The notes under the pieces are model-generated. The model was not told the DNA's origin. It ran no database searches and was given only the letters and a program-made list of their open reading frames with translations. 64,000 bases of DNA from JBMNMS01 sp050953445. GTDB taxonomy: Bacteria; Bacillota; Clostridia; Peptostreptococcales; Anaerovoracaceae. The translations under genes and the position numbers were made by a program. Below, piece by piece: positions 43,885 to 53,846 of the stretch. Each line of letters starts with the position of its first letter. The stretch's first letter is position 1. Location: contig JBMNMS010000001.1 in the NCBI GenBank assembly GCA_050953445.1, positions 1,298,669 to 1,362,668 on the forward strand, written 5' to 3'.

Positions 43885-44544
43885 ATGGATAAAGATGATT
43901 TCACTAAAAAAATGGTAGAGGAACTTGGCAAGGTTCCTATGCAGGAAATGCCTGATCAGCTAAAAAAAAGGATTTCTTATGCCCTATCACAAGAAGGAAG
44001 AAGGATTAAGGATGAGGGAAAAGCACTTTACAGAAGGCGGATATATGGTATTGCAGGCGCCTTAACCGCTGCATTTGCGGTTGGTTTTATTTCCATTAGC
44101 ATGTATAATGATGTGGAAAAGGATTACAATATTCCAATGGTTGCCCATGAGGAAAGGATGTCAGAGCATGGGGCAGAAGAAGATAGAGGCTTGACCGAAG
44201 AAAAGAAAGTTCCAATTAAGGGTAAGGAAGATACCATAAAAGTAGCGGAGGCAGGAGAAAGGGAATACGAAGAAAAAGAGCCTATGGCAGCTACAGAGAC
44301 TCGGTCAGCTCTTTCCTGTTTGTCTGATGAGGAAGTCCTAAGCAATGGCAGGGAATACTATATGGAATTATTAAGGGAAGCCATGGCTGAAACCCCCTAT
44401 ACCTTAATATCTTATGAGGAGAAAGAGGATGTTGAAGGCTGTATTATTAAGGTAAGCAAGGAAAATCAGGTGATTACTTTTTTGGGAGCTTATGGGGAGT
44501 TAAAGGTTGTGGAGGATGTAATGGAGGATAAAAATGCCCAATAG
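43885..44544 (+). CDS. Putative membrane anti-sigma factor
   Basis: 219 residues: an acidic-basic cytoplasmic N-terminus (1-50), one membrane helix (about 51-70) and an extracytoplasmic part rich in Glu. The layout and the position 33 bp after the ECF gene suggest an anti-sigma factor, but the zinc-binding HX3CX2C motif of the ZAS family is missing and I do not recognise the family. Its 3' end overlaps polA by 11 bp. Confidence 0.6.
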   Translation: MDKDDFTKKMVEELGKVPMQEMPDQLKKRISYALSQEGRRIKDEGKALYRRRIYGIAGALTAAFAVGFISISMYNDVEKDYNIPMVAHEERMSEHGAEEDRGLTEEKKVPIKGKEDTIKVAEAGEREYEEKEPMAATETRSALSCLSDEEVLSNGREYYMELLREAMAETPYTLISYEEKEDVEGCIIKVSKENQVITFLGAYGELKVVEDVMEDKNAQ

Positions 44545-47236
44545 CAGTGTTATAGCGATTATTGATGGCAACAGTTTAATCAACCGGGCCTATTATGCTA
44601 TACGCAGCCCTATGATGACGAAAGAAGGACTGTATACCCAGGGAGTATACGGTTTTCTTAATATGCTGGCTAAAGTTAGAAAGGATTATGCCCCCGGGCA
44701 CATGGTAGTAGCCTTTGACAGGAAGGCTCCTACATTTAGGCATGAGGAATATAGCGAATATAAGTCTAATAGAAAAAAGATGCCTTCCGAGCTTGCCGTA
44801 CAAATACCTTTGTTGAAGGAGGTATTGAAGGCTATGAAGATCAAGATCATGGAGATAGATGGATTTGAAGCGGATGATATTCTGGGAACCGTGGCTTCAA
44901 AGGCAGAAGAGGAAGGTATGACCCCCCTTATAATTACAGGGGATAAGGATGCATTGCAGTTGGTCACATCAAAAACAACTGTTGTCATCACAAAAAAGGG
45001 CATATCTGAGATGGCTGAGTATGATCAAAAAGCCTTTATCGAAGAGTATGGTTTCAGACCGGAGCAATTGGTAGACTATAAAGGTCTTATGGGGGATTCT
45101 TCGGATAATATACCCGGACTCCCCGGCGTGGGCAGGAAGACAGCACAGAAATTGATTATAGATTTTGGAACTATAGATAATTTGTTAGAAAATGTGGATA
45201 AAATACAGAACAAAAAGCTGCGTCTGAATGTGGAGGAGAATGCTCAATTAGCAGTGATGAGTAGGCGGCTGGCCGAGATCAATAAAAATGTGCCCCTCCC
45301 CGTAGATTTCGATGAATGTGCAGAGGAGGAACCTGATTACGGGGAACTGATCGAGATTTACCGCAAGCTTGAATTTAATAGCTTTCTAAAAAAAATGCAG
45401 CAGAGACCGGAATCTGAGGAGCCTTTAGTATCAAAGAGGATTGAAAAGGATGGCGATTTGAAAACTAAAGACAGATCTGATTGCAGCAGAATAAGGATTG
45501 AAAAACCGCAGGATCTTTTAGAGTTGAAGGAGGAGCTTGACAAAGAAGTACCTATTTACATTAAGGTAATTCATGATGGTAATCATAGAGGGAATCCCAA
45601 AATAGAAGGGATAGGCTTTCTGACCGATGAGAAATACTTCTATATTCCCGGTGGGGATGAGGAATTATATGCAGCTTTGTATCGCAATCTGGCGCACTGC
45701 AATGCTCCTCTTATTGGACATGGGCTAAAGGATGATTATTACGCTCTTTTGTGCAATGGGTTTGACAGATGGATACCGGTAACAGCTTTTGATGGAGCAA
45801 TAGGACAATATCTTTTGGAACCGGGAAGGGGTGGATACGATCTTCCCACCATGCTGCTAAGTTATCTTCATAAGGAATTGGGAAAAGGAGAGGATGGCAC
45901 TCAGATGGATTTTCTCCCTTGTGAGGAACTGAAAGGTGAGGAAACAGCATTTCAATGGTGCATTGCATCTGCGGAAATTATGTCCTGTATCCGTCCGCAA
46001 GTTGAGAAGGAAGGACTTTGCCCTGTTATGGAGGGAATCGAATTGCCGCTGATATATACATTGGCATCCATGGAAGCGGAGGGGTTTGCGGTAGATCGCA
46101 GTGAATTGAATAGAATAGGGGAAATTCTACGAAGCCGAATAGAATCTATTAGCAAAAAAATCTATTCCCATGCGGGTGAGGAGTTCAATATAAATTCCCC
46201 TAAACAATTGGGAGTGATTCTTTTCGATAGGTTAGGGTTGCCTGCTGGCAAGAAAACTAAAAGCGGCTATTCAACAAATGCGGAAGTGTTAGAGCAGCTA
46301 AGGGGCAAGCATCAGATTATTGAAGATATTTTAGAGTACAGGAGCCTGGCTAAGCTGAATGGAACCTATGTGGAAGGACTTTTGCCGCTTATCCATGTTG
46401 ATGGAAAAATCCATGCCCATTTCCAACAGACGGTTACGGCAACAGGGAGAATAAGTTGCACGGAGCCTAACTTGCAAAACATTCCCATAAGGCAGGAGCT
46501 GGGAAGGTTAATTAGAAAAGCTTTTATTCCATCAGATGAAGGCAGAATTCTAATAGGTGCCGATTATTCCCAAATTGAGCTGAGGGTTTTGGCCCATATG
46601 TCAGAGGACCCGGTTTTAGTGGATGCATTTAATAGGGGAGAGGATATTCATAAAAGTACTGCATCCCGAATTTGGAGTATACCAGAGAATGAGGTAACAC
46701 CCCAGCAAAGGAGTAATGCTAAAGCTGTTAATTTTGGGGTGATATACGGCATGAGCGGCTTTGGATTGGCATCAGAGCTGGGCATAAGTCGCAAAGAGGC
46801 CGAAAGCTATATCGAGGATTATTACAAGAAGCATATGGGAGTTCGTCGGTTTATGGACGATCTTATAGCTCAGGCTGATGAGAAGGGCTATGTGACTACC
46901 ATTATGGGACGGAGACGTATGATTCCGGAAATGAAGGCTTCAAATCGTTTTGTACGACAAGCAGGAGAAAGACTTGCGATGAACAGTCCAATACAGGGAA
47001 GTGCAGCGGATATAATAAAGCTTGCCATGATCAGGTGTGATGAAAGGCTTAGAAGGGAAGGGCTTAAGTCCCGATTAATACTCCAGGTGCATGATGAATT
47101 GATAATAGAGGCATTGAAAGAGGAGGAAGAACAGGTAAAAACACTGCTAAAGGAAACAATGGAAGACGCGATTACTTTAAAAGTTCCCCTAATTGTGGAT
47201 TTGAATATGGGGAACAATTGGTATGAATTGAAATAG
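44534..47236 (+). CDS. polA: DNA polymerase I
   Basis: 900 residues. 5' nuclease domain (1-290) with IDGNSLINRAYYA, EADDILGT and GDSSDNIPG. The middle domain (about 310-480) corresponds to the 3'-5' exonuclease, but lacks the D-x-E metal motif (the place reads YIKVIHD), so proofreading is most likely lost, as in many Firmicutes. The polymerase domain has ADYSQIELRVLAH, KAVNFGVIYGMSGFG and VHDELIIE. Fills gaps during repair and Okazaki-fragment maturation. Start lies inside the anti-sigma gene, with GGAGGA upstream. Confidence 0.97.
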   Translation: MPNSSVIAIIDGNSLINRAYYAIRSPMMTKEGLYTQGVYGFLNMLAKVRKDYAPGHMVVAFDRKAPTFRHEEYSEYKSNRKKMPSELAVQIPLLKEVLKAMKIKIMEIDGFEADDILGTVASKAEEEGMTPLIITGDKDALQLVTSKTTVVITKKGISEMAEYDQKAFIEEYGFRPEQLVDYKGLMGDSSDNIPGLPGVGRKTAQKLIIDFGTIDNLLENVDKIQNKKLRLNVEENAQLAVMSRRLAEINKNVPLPVDFDECAEEEPDYGELIEIYRKLEFNSFLKKMQQRPESEEPLVSKRIEKDGDLKTKDRSDCSRIRIEKPQDLLELKEELDKEVPIYIKVIHDGNHRGNPKIEGIGFLTDEKYFYIPGGDEELYAALYRNLAHCNAPLIGHGLKDDYYALLCNGFDRWIPVTAFDGAIGQYLLEPGRGGYDLPTMLLSYLHKELGKGEDGTQMDFLPCEELKGEETAFQWCIASAEIMSCIRPQVEKEGLCPVMEGIELPLIYTLASMEAEGFAVDRSELNRIGEILRSRIESISKKIYSHAGEEFNINSPKQLGVILFDRLGLPAGKKTKSGYSTNAEVLEQLRGKHQIIEDILEYRSLAKLNGTYVEGLLPLIHVDGKIHAHFQQTVTATGRISCTEPNLQNIPIRQELGRLIRKAFIPSDEGRILIGADYSQIELRVLAHMSEDPVLVDAFNRGEDIHKSTASRIWSIPENEVTPQQRSNAKAVNFGVIYGMSGFGLASELGISRKEAESYIEDYYKKHMGVRRFMDDLIAQADEKGYVTTIMGRRRMIPEMKASNRFVRQAGERLAMNSPIQGSAADIIKLAMIRCDERLRREGLKSRLILQVHDELIIEALKEEEEQVKTLLKETMEDAITLKVPLIVDLNMGNNWYELK

Positions 47237-47250
47237 GGAGAATTACAGGG

Positions 47251-47844
47251 ATGAAATTGATAGGTCTCACGGGGGGAATCGGCAGCGGGAAATCTACGGT
47301 GAGCGAGTATCTTATTTCAAAGGGATGCTACGTTTTAGATGCTGATGAGATTTCCAGGGAAATCGTAAAACCGGGATCGCCCGTTTTAGAAAGAATTGCG
47401 AAGACCTTTGGCAAGGATGTTATAATGGCTGATGGGAATTTGGACAGAAAAAAGGTATCTTCATTGGTTTTTTCCGATAAGGGAAAAAGGAAGGCTTTGG
47501 ATTCCATAATGCATGGAGAAATCATAGATATAATTCTGGATCGAGCTGGGAAGATCTTTAGGGATTCACCGGATGCTATTGTATTTATCGATGCACCTTT
47601 GCTATTTGAGGCGGGGGTGGATCAGCACACGCAGCAAAATTGGGTGGTGGATACTGATGACGAAATACGGATTTCACGGGTTATGAGACGTAGCGGATTT
47701 AGCAGGGAAGAAGTTGAAAGACGCATAGCCAACCAGATGGCAAGAAAGGAAAGATTGAGCAGGGCAACCCATGTGCTTGATAATTCAGGGAGCAAGGAGT
47801 CTTTATTTGCACAGATTGACAGGTTGTTGGAAGGCATTATTTGA
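47251..47844 (+). CDS. coaE: Dephospho-CoA kinase
   Basis: 197 residues with the P-loop GLTGGIGSGKSTV (residues 5-17), VLDADEISRE and the lid region MARKERLSRATHVLDNSG. Last step of coenzyme A synthesis. polA-coaE is a conserved Firmicute gene pair; here they are 14 bp apart. Confidence 0.96.
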   Translation: MKLIGLTGGIGSGKSTVSEYLISKGCYVLDADEISREIVKPGSPVLERIAKTFGKDVIMADGNLDRKKVSSLVFSDKGKRKALDSIMHGEIIDIILDRAGKIFRDSPDAIVFIDAPLLFEAGVDQHTQQNWVVDTDDEIRISRVMRRSGFSREEVERRIANQMARKERLSRATHVLDNSGSKESLFAQIDRLLEGII

Positions 47845-47865
47845 TATCGGAAGGAAAAGAATTTC

Positions 47866-49482
47866 ATGTACAGCAAAAAAGTAAAAGGGGTAGCATTGGT
47901 CATAGGATTAGTATTAAGTGTACTTCTTTTGCCGGGCTGTCAAAATGTGAATAACATTTTGGGGGGACCGGGTACCGGCGCTACCATAACAGTGGTTTCT
48001 AATGAAATCACCTTTCCAATAGTGAAAATCCGCACTTTAAATCCATTGGTAACAAAAGATGAAGACGCTTATTTTATCAATAAATTAGTATATCAAGGGC
48101 TCTTCGAGCTTAACCAGGATCTTAGGGCCATGCCTGTTCTGGCGAGAAATGCAGAGCCGGTAGGAGATGGTTCATCTCTGCTCATCGAACTGCAGGAAAA
48201 TGTTTTTTGGAGTGATGGGGAGCCTTTCATTCCTGAGGATGTAAAGTATAGCATTGAGGCCTACAAGAAGGCGATGCAAGGCGATCAGGGCCTGTATTCA
48301 TCCTATTTTAAATCCATTATTTCATGTAAAGTTGAGAAGGACAATAAGGTGCTAATTGGGTTTAAGGATAAGGAATCGGCTGTTTTGGAAAGCCTTACAT
48401 TTCCAGTAGTATCATCGAGACAATCAGGGAAAAAGGGGGAGGGAACAAAGCAAGGCGGAGATGGTTTTTTGCCTATAGGTACAGGGCCTTATATGGTAAC
48501 GTCCTTAAATGCAGACAAAGAGATAGTTTTAGGTGCTAATCCTCATTATGAGGGTAAGCAACCGGACAACATATTAATATTCAAGGTTTTTCCTGACAGG
48601 GTTACACCAATAAGTCTTTTCGAAATAGGTAGTGTAGATTTTATGATACTAAAAGAGCCGGATAGGGATATAATGATTCAGGATAAACCTGTAAAGGAAG
48701 TATCCTTTGCCTCAAATGAAGTGGAGATGATGGGCTTTAATCTGGGAAATCTCCATTTGAGTAAAAAAAAGGTTCGGCAGGCCATAGCATATGCAATAGA
48801 TGTAAACACTATATTGGATGAGGTCTATTATGGCAAGGGAGTAAGATGTGAAACAATGTATCCCCCGGGTTATTTAGGTGTTCCAAAGGAGGAGGAGCAC
48901 TACCCATTCAACTTGAAAAAGGCTAAGAGTATGATGGAAGAAGCAGGATATGAGGATGTAAATGGGGACGGCATATACGAGGATGCCGATGGAAATCCCC
49001 TTAAAATCAGATTGCTCGTAAATGAAGGGGATCAATTGCGCAATCGTGCTGCACAGTTGATTAAAGGGAATCTGGAAAAGGCAGGGATAGCTTTGGAGAT
49101 GGAGATCCTTTCATGGGAGGCATATAGATTGGATATTCAAAGAGGCCGATATGATATATATTTAGGGGGGTATAAAGTACGGGATCCCTATTCAATAGGG
49201 GGACTATATAATGTAAAAGACGGGGAATCAGGTCTGGAAGATGGGGGAATCGGCATAATGGTGGATCGATTGAACTACGCAAGGGGGACAGAGGAAAAGG
49301 TTGCGGCTTTTGACGAAGTGAATAAGTTCCTTCTGGATGAGCTTCCTCAGTATTGCTTTTTTTATAAAACTTATGGGGCTATATGTGCAGAAACCCTTGA
49401 AGGGGAGGTGCTGCCAACTTATTTAAATATATATAATGGTTGCCAGACCTTTACAGTTAACAGAATAGTCCTGGGGGAATGA
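47866..49482 (+). CDS. Oligopeptide-type ABC transporter substrate-binding lipoprotein
   Basis: 538 residues with a lipoprotein signal (lipobox LLLPGC, Cys near 25) and an SBP family 5 fold (NPLVTKDEDAYFINKLVYQGLFEL near the N-terminus, FSLG-like DGEPFIPEDVKYSIE). No permease or ATPase genes accompany it. Such orphan binding proteins after polA-coaE are seen in Clostridia. The ligand is unknown. Its 3' end overlaps a possible minus-strand gene by 26 bp. Confidence 0.9.
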   Translation: MYSKKVKGVALVIGLVLSVLLLPGCQNVNNILGGPGTGATITVVSNEITFPIVKIRTLNPLVTKDEDAYFINKLVYQGLFELNQDLRAMPVLARNAEPVGDGSSLLIELQENVFWSDGEPFIPEDVKYSIEAYKKAMQGDQGLYSSYFKSIISCKVEKDNKVLIGFKDKESAVLESLTFPVVSSRQSGKKGEGTKQGGDGFLPIGTGPYMVTSLNADKEIVLGANPHYEGKQPDNILIFKVFPDRVTPISLFEIGSVDFMILKEPDRDIMIQDKPVKEVSFASNEVEMMGFNLGNLHLSKKKVRQAIAYAIDVNTILDEVYYGKGVRCETMYPPGYLGVPKEEEHYPFNLKKAKSMMEEAGYEDVNGDGIYEDADGNPLKIRLLVNEGDQLRNRAAQLIKGNLEKAGIALEMEILSWEAYRLDIQRGRYDIYLGGYKVRDPYSIGGLYNVKDGESGLEDGGIGIMVDRLNYARGTEEKVAAFDEVNKFLLDELPQYCFFYKTYGAICAETLEGEVLPTYLNIYNGCQTFTVNRIVLGE

Positions 49483-49750
49483 CACCTCCCATACCAAACT
49501 CGTCTTCATCTTCAATATCCATAACTCTAACTATGATCATATAGGGAAGACCGGTGAAGTGGTGTTGTTCCTCCTGCATATCTATGACCACTAAGTTTTC
49601 AGTATCCAAAGTATCCATTGCTTGTTTTGGACTGCCGCTAAATATGGTATCCCCATAGCGAAGGACAGTAATGGTCATATCAGGCTTTGATCTTTCACAC
49701 ATATCCTTCAATGTGCTCACGCATCTGTTTTCTTTTAATTCGTTTTCCAA
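49457..49750 (-). CDS. Hypothetical small protein
   Basis: 97 residues from a TTG start with GAGGAGAG seven bases upstream. Not recognised. It is acidic, with a C-terminal MDIEDEDEFGMGG stretch. The region lies on the opposite strand in an otherwise empty gap and has a fair ribosome binding site, which is why I keep it. The product could also be a chance ORF. Confidence 0.45.
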   Translation of the reverse strand: MENELKENRCVSTLKDMCERSKPDMTITVLRYGDTIFSGSPKQAMDTLDTENLVVIDMQEEQHHFTGLPYMIIVRVMDIEDEDEFGMGGVIPPGLFC

Positions 49751-49875
49751 TCCACTCTCTCCTCATTAACAATTTGTTTTTACCCTGATAATTCTTGTAC
49801 TATCTATTATCATATCAAAATGGCCATATAGTTACAAGGAGATAGGAACTTTTTCGATATAATCATTGAAATGTA

Positions 49876-49904
49876 TTGACAAACGTGGCCGTGAAAGCTA
49901 AAAT
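49876..49904 (+). promoter_or_regulatory. Promoter of tRNA-Leu
   Basis: TTGACA (49876-49881) and TAAAAT (49899-49904) with 17-bp spacing; the tRNA begins 37 bp later. Confidence 0.8.
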
Positions 49905-49940
49905 TAAACACGTGGGTCATTGGAATTAGTGTTCAAATAT

Positions 49941-50023
49941 GCGGTTGTGGCGGAATAGGCAGACGCGCACGGTTGAGGGCCGTGTCCGAGAGGGTATGGG
50001 TTCAAGTCCCTTCAACCGCACCA
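49941..50023 (+). tRNA. tRNA-Leu, anticodon GAG
   Basis: Acceptor arms GCGGTTG (49941-49947) and CAACCGC (50013-50019) pair perfectly; discriminator A and an encoded CCA follow. The anticodon stem-loop is CACGG-TTGAGGG-CCGTG, giving anticodon GAG (reads CUC/CUU). The T arm GGGTTCAAGTCCC and a long variable arm are consistent with a class II leucine tRNA. It has its own promoter and terminator. Confidence 0.95.
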
Positions 50024-50035
50024 AGTCTAATAATT

Positions 50036-50075
50036 ATGGATATCATGGGATTGAAGGTCATGATATCCATTTTTT
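50036..50075 (+). terminator. Terminator of the tRNA-Leu gene
   Basis: ATGGATATCATG and CATGATATCCAT form a perfect 12-bp stem with an 11-nt loop, followed by six T. Confidence 0.9.
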
Positions 50076-50143
50076 ATTGGAAACATGGTATGTACTACTT
50101 GCTTTATTTGCAAGTGAAGATCTGTTTATAGTACAATGGCTAT

Positions 50144-51850
50144 ATGAAAAGTAATATCACGAACAAAAAATTTTACATCTATATGTCCATAGCTTTTGCT
50201 TTCTTACTAATTGCAAGTGCTTTACGAAATATACGTCATTTTTATGATAACGGGATTTTCGATAAAGTAGTATTTTTGATTATATATTACATATATATAA
50301 CGATGCTGGTTGCGTGGAGTTTATCAATTCTGATTAGGATAATGCATAAACATGTTCGATTCTATTTATTAACCGTTTCAGCTTTGATGTGTCTTTGGCT
50401 CTTATTTCGTAGCGTGAAGTATATTCCCGGTGGATCAACCGATCAGATAGCAAGGGTGCTTTGGTATTGTTACTATATACCCATTGTTTTAATTCCATTA
50501 TTAAGCTTCTTAGTATCAATTTGCGTAGGAAAGCCTGAAAACTGGAGACCTTCCAACAGATTTCATTACCTGTTCATACCGGCCTTTTTGCTAATCGGAT
50601 TGGTCTTAACAAATGATATTCATCAAAAGGCATTTGGTTTCAAAAAGGATTTTCTTCAATGGGATAACAGCTATTCATATGGTCCGGTCTACTATATAAT
50701 CATTTTTTGGATACTAAGCCTAATTATAGTATCAATAAAAAACTTATATGCTAAAAGCTATGTCCCTTGTACAAAAAAGCGTATACACATGCCCTTTATA
50801 ATAGTGGCAGGGGGCATATTATATGGGGTTATATATGCAGTAGAGATTTCAGCTGGTATGATTTCCACCCTTGAATTGACACCCATAATTTGTTTTCTGA
50901 TTGTATGTCTTTGGGAAACGACCATACAGGCAGGGCTTCTTCCATCAAACACCAACCACTACATCTTTTTAAATAATTCCACATTGCAGATTCAAATTTT
51001 GGATGAAGATAAGGGCCGGCATTTTGGTTCATCTAAGGCGTTTCACATGGATTCCGAAATATTTAATATTTTGGTGGAGGAGGGCACTTACCGGATGGGC
51101 AGAAACATAATACTTCACTTGTGGCCAATTAGAGGTGGCTATGCTATTTGGGAGGAAGATGTTTCGACCCTTATGGACGTGGTGGATGAACTCAGTAATA
51201 AAGAAAGGGAATTGGAACAAGGCCTTCAGGTTTTGAAAAAGGAGATAGAAGCTAAGGCTCATCACTTTCATATAAGTGAACAAAACAGGTTGTACGATCT
51301 TATATTTACTCATATTTCTCCCCAGTTAGAAAAGGTAAAGGAAATCATAAGGCGGGGTAGGTCATATTCTTTAAATGAGCAAAAGGAATTGCTAAAAGAA
51401 CTAAATTTGCTTGGCGTACATATTAAAAGAAAAGGCAATCTTATTTTAATAAAGGAAAGCGAGGGGTTTATAGCATCTGAGGAATTGATTTATAGTTTGA
51501 AAGAGATTTTTGAGAGCCTTAAGGCATGGGGTGTGGAAAGTACAATAAAGAAAAAATTAAAGGATACCATGGATTTAAACTTGGCATTAGCCTTCTTGGA
51601 TTTTTTCGTACAAATAGTAAGGGACTTCATCGATGGTCTTTCAGGCGTTTATGTTTCCGTATCCGAAAGGGATGATGTGATAAGCTTTACGCTACAGATA
51701 GAAAACCTAAAGGCTTCAGCAGAAACCGAATTTAGGGTTGAAAACAATGAGGTGATTAATGGATTGGGCGGTGTCGTAGTCGTCGAGAATCAGGAGGAGG
51801 GAATAACATACTTTGCATTAAATGTACCCAAGGAAGGTGAGGAATTATGA
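50144..51850 (+). CDS. 7TM sensory protein with degenerate histidine-kinase C-terminus
   Basis: 568 residues. The first 265 residues hold about eight hydrophobic helices, like the N-terminal 7TM region found in some kinases. After a soluble sensor-like part and a coiled coil (about 345-380) the C-terminus mimics a kinase ATPase domain: LALAFLDFFVQIVRDFIDG where the N-box should be, and VINGLGGVVVVENQEEGITYFALNVP at the G-boxes. The catalytic Asn and a phospho-accepting His are not evident, so it looks like a pseudo-kinase. It overlaps the true kinase gene by 4 bp (ATGA). Ligand unknown. Confidence 0.75.
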   Translation: MKSNITNKKFYIYMSIAFAFLLIASALRNIRHFYDNGIFDKVVFLIIYYIYITMLVAWSLSILIRIMHKHVRFYLLTVSALMCLWLLFRSVKYIPGGSTDQIARVLWYCYYIPIVLIPLLSFLVSICVGKPENWRPSNRFHYLFIPAFLLIGLVLTNDIHQKAFGFKKDFLQWDNSYSYGPVYYIIIFWILSLIIVSIKNLYAKSYVPCTKKRIHMPFIIVAGGILYGVIYAVEISAGMISTLELTPIICFLIVCLWETTIQAGLLPSNTNHYIFLNNSTLQIQILDEDKGRHFGSSKAFHMDSEIFNILVEEGTYRMGRNIILHLWPIRGGYAIWEEDVSTLMDVVDELSNKERELEQGLQVLKKEIEAKAHHFHISEQNRLYDLIFTHISPQLEKVKEIIRRGRSYSLNEQKELLKELNLLGVHIKRKGNLILIKESEGFIASEELIYSLKEIFESLKAWGVESTIKKKLKDTMDLNLALAFLDFFVQIVRDFIDGLSGVYVSVSERDDVISFTLQIENLKASAETEFRVENNEVINGLGGVVVVENQEEGITYFALNVPKEGEEL

Positions 51851-53067
51851 TGATTGTGGTGCTGCAATTATTGGTGTCGATTTATTTAGTCATTATAGTT
51901 TTTATTAAAAGCCTGGGTCATATTTCGAAGATGAAGGTACTGAAAGAGATATTCACCCCACTTATTTTCTCATGCTTTCATTTTTTCTCCACCCTTGCCT
52001 TTTTGCTTTCAGTTAAGCTACCTCTTGCTGTATATGGTGCAAATCTAATTATAGTCATCGCTTATGGAGTGATTGTTGCTATTAAAGATTTGGGAAAAGC
52101 AAAGATTAGTCCCTCTTCTTCGATTGAGGCCATGGAAAATCTCCCCATGGGGTTAAGCTTTACGACCAAAGAAGGATTTCCCCTACTGACTAATAGAAGG
52201 ATGTATCTATTAGTAAAGGCGATAACTGGAGAATTCTATTTAAATGGGAAAGAATTCTGGGGAAGTGTTTCAAATAATAACACCGTGGTAAGACCGCTCG
52301 TAAGCTTGGATAATGGGCGCAAATGGCAGTTCAGCAAGAAGGAGCTTAGACATAAAGGATATAGCTATATTCAAATCACCGCCATAGATGTAACTCAGCT
52401 TTATCAACTTACCAAGGAGCTTGATGAAAGAAATAATGCTTTAGATATACAATACGAGCGGTTAGAAAGATTATCAGAAGAGATTGAGGAGATTAAGAGG
52501 GAGGAGCAGGTTTTAGCTTCAAAGATAAGGATTCATGATAGCCTGGGTCAGAACATTCTGCTTGGCAATCTGCTGTTAGAAAAGGCTAAGAAGAAAGACA
52601 TTATTCGAGAGGATCTGGATCTAATAATTCAAAACTGGGTGTCATTATCAAGGCAATTATCAGGCGAAGGTGAGTTACAAAGCGAGGAAAAAGATGTTTA
52701 TCTGGTACAATTGGGGGAGATGGCAAAGGCATTGGGTGTAAGGGTTGAGATTTTAGGGGATTTTCCAGCGGATGGGATTGAAGCTCATCTCATTTTTGCT
52801 GCCTTAAGGGAGGCACTTTCTAATGCAGTTCGTCATGGTCAGGCAGACCTGGTCACAGTGAACCTTTCAAAAGGAGATGATGAAGTTACAGTTATCATAA
52901 CCGACAATGGCAAGGGACACCAGGGAAAAATAGATGAGAAGGGAGGATTGAAAAATTTGAGGAAAAAGATAGAGTTGGCGGGAGGAGAAATAGATATTGA
53001 GGCGGGGGAAAGGTTTAGGATACGAATAAACGTACCTGTAAGTGGGGTGGGAAACATACTATGGTAA
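51847..53067 (+). CDS. Membrane sensor histidine kinase, NarL-pathway type
   Basis: 406 residues: two or three N-terminal membrane helices (1-80), a PAS-like sensor segment (about 95-190), a coiled coil, then a HisKA_3-type dimerisation helix with phospho-acceptor His230 in KIRIHDSLGQN, and a HATPase domain with N-box REALSNAVRHG and G-box IITDNGKGH, GGLKNLRKKI. Partner of the response regulator that follows with a 7-bp overlap. Confidence 0.9.
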   Translation: MMIVVLQLLVSIYLVIIVFIKSLGHISKMKVLKEIFTPLIFSCFHFFSTLAFLLSVKLPLAVYGANLIIVIAYGVIVAIKDLGKAKISPSSSIEAMENLPMGLSFTTKEGFPLLTNRRMYLLVKAITGEFYLNGKEFWGSVSNNNTVVRPLVSLDNGRKWQFSKKELRHKGYSYIQITAIDVTQLYQLTKELDERNNALDIQYERLERLSEEIEEIKREEQVLASKIRIHDSLGQNILLGNLLLEKAKKKDIIREDLDLIIQNWVSLSRQLSGEGELQSEEKDVYLVQLGEMAKALGVRVEILGDFPADGIEAHLIFAALREALSNAVRHGQADLVTVNLSKGDDEVTVIITDNGKGHQGKIDEKGGLKNLRKKIELAGGEIDIEAGERFRIRINVPVSGVGNILW

Positions 53068-53684
53068 GGGTAATGTTAGTTGAGGATCAAAGAACTGCAA
53101 GATTAGTGCTTGAGGATGCTATAGCACGGGGGAAGAGTTTTGAAATTGTCGTATCCATAGAGGATGCTTCGCTGGCAGAACTGTATTGTGAAAGTAACGA
53201 GATAGACCTTATCTTAATGGATGTCTATACAGCACAGCGGGCTAATGGCTTAGATGCTGCCGGTAAAATAAAAGAAAGGTTTCCCAGAATTAAGATTATA
53301 ATAGTAACTGCTATGCCGGAGCATAGTTTTATCCAAAAGGCTAAAGCCATCGGCTGCGAAAGCTTTTGGTATAAGGATGTGGGGAATCTGGATTTGCTTT
53401 CTGTTATGGAGAGGACGATTGAAGGTGAGTCCATATATCCGGAAACATCACCCGTTTTGGATATAGGGATTGCAAAAAGCATAGATTTTACACCGAGGGA
53501 ATTAGAGGTGTTAAGGGAAAAGATCAATGGTTATTCTAATCAAGAAATATGTAACAGGCTGGGGATAAAAAAGTCTACACTGGATTATCATATAAAAAAT
53601 ATCCTGAGCAAATCAGGTTATTCTAATGTCCTGCGCCTATCCATGGATGTGGTGGAGCAGAAGTTTATTATTCCGGATTTTTAG
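53061..53684 (+). CDS. LuxR/NarL-family response regulator
   Basis: 207 residues. The receiver domain (1-120) has the acidic pocket VEDQ, phospho-acceptor Asp54 in LILMDVY and the conserved Lys of FWYKDVG. A LuxR-type helix-turn-helix follows (about 145-205: FTPRELEVLREKINGYSNQEICNRLG). Regulates unknown genes, most likely including its own operon. Third gene of the cassette; all three genes overlap, so they are made in fixed ratio. Confidence 0.93.
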   Translation: MVRVMLVEDQRTARLVLEDAIARGKSFEIVVSIEDASLAELYCESNEIDLILMDVYTAQRANGLDAAGKIKERFPRIKIIIVTAMPEHSFIQKAKAIGCESFWYKDVGNLDLLSVMERTIEGESIYPETSPVLDIGIAKSIDFTPRELEVLREKINGYSNQEICNRLGIKKSTLDYHIKNILSKSGYSNVLRLSMDVVEQKFIIPDF

Positions 53685-53754
53685 TTAATTGTGTGAAGAT
53701 TCCCGTCTTTTCAGGTGGGAGATGAATAACACTTGCTATTAAGCAACATATTGT

Positions 53755-53778
53755 ATCTGCTAAAATGAATTAGCAGAT
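53755..53778. repeat. Stem-loop in the gap after the response regulator
   Basis: ATCTGCTAA-AATGAA-TTAGCAGAT is a perfect 9-bp stem without a T run. The 53685-53846 stretch holds no gene I can support; a second short palindrome (TTGCT-ATTA-AGCAA) lies just before it. These may be remains of a mobile-element end. Confidence 0.4.
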
Positions 53779-53846
53779 TGGCTATGCACCTAAGTTTTCC
53801 GATCTGCTTACTACAAGCAACAACCTGCCGTCAGAACTTTATGTTC

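Noticed and set aside
53700..53726. Terminator after the response regulator
   Set aside because: TCCCGTC/GGTGGGA can pair with two wobble pairs, but no T run follows.
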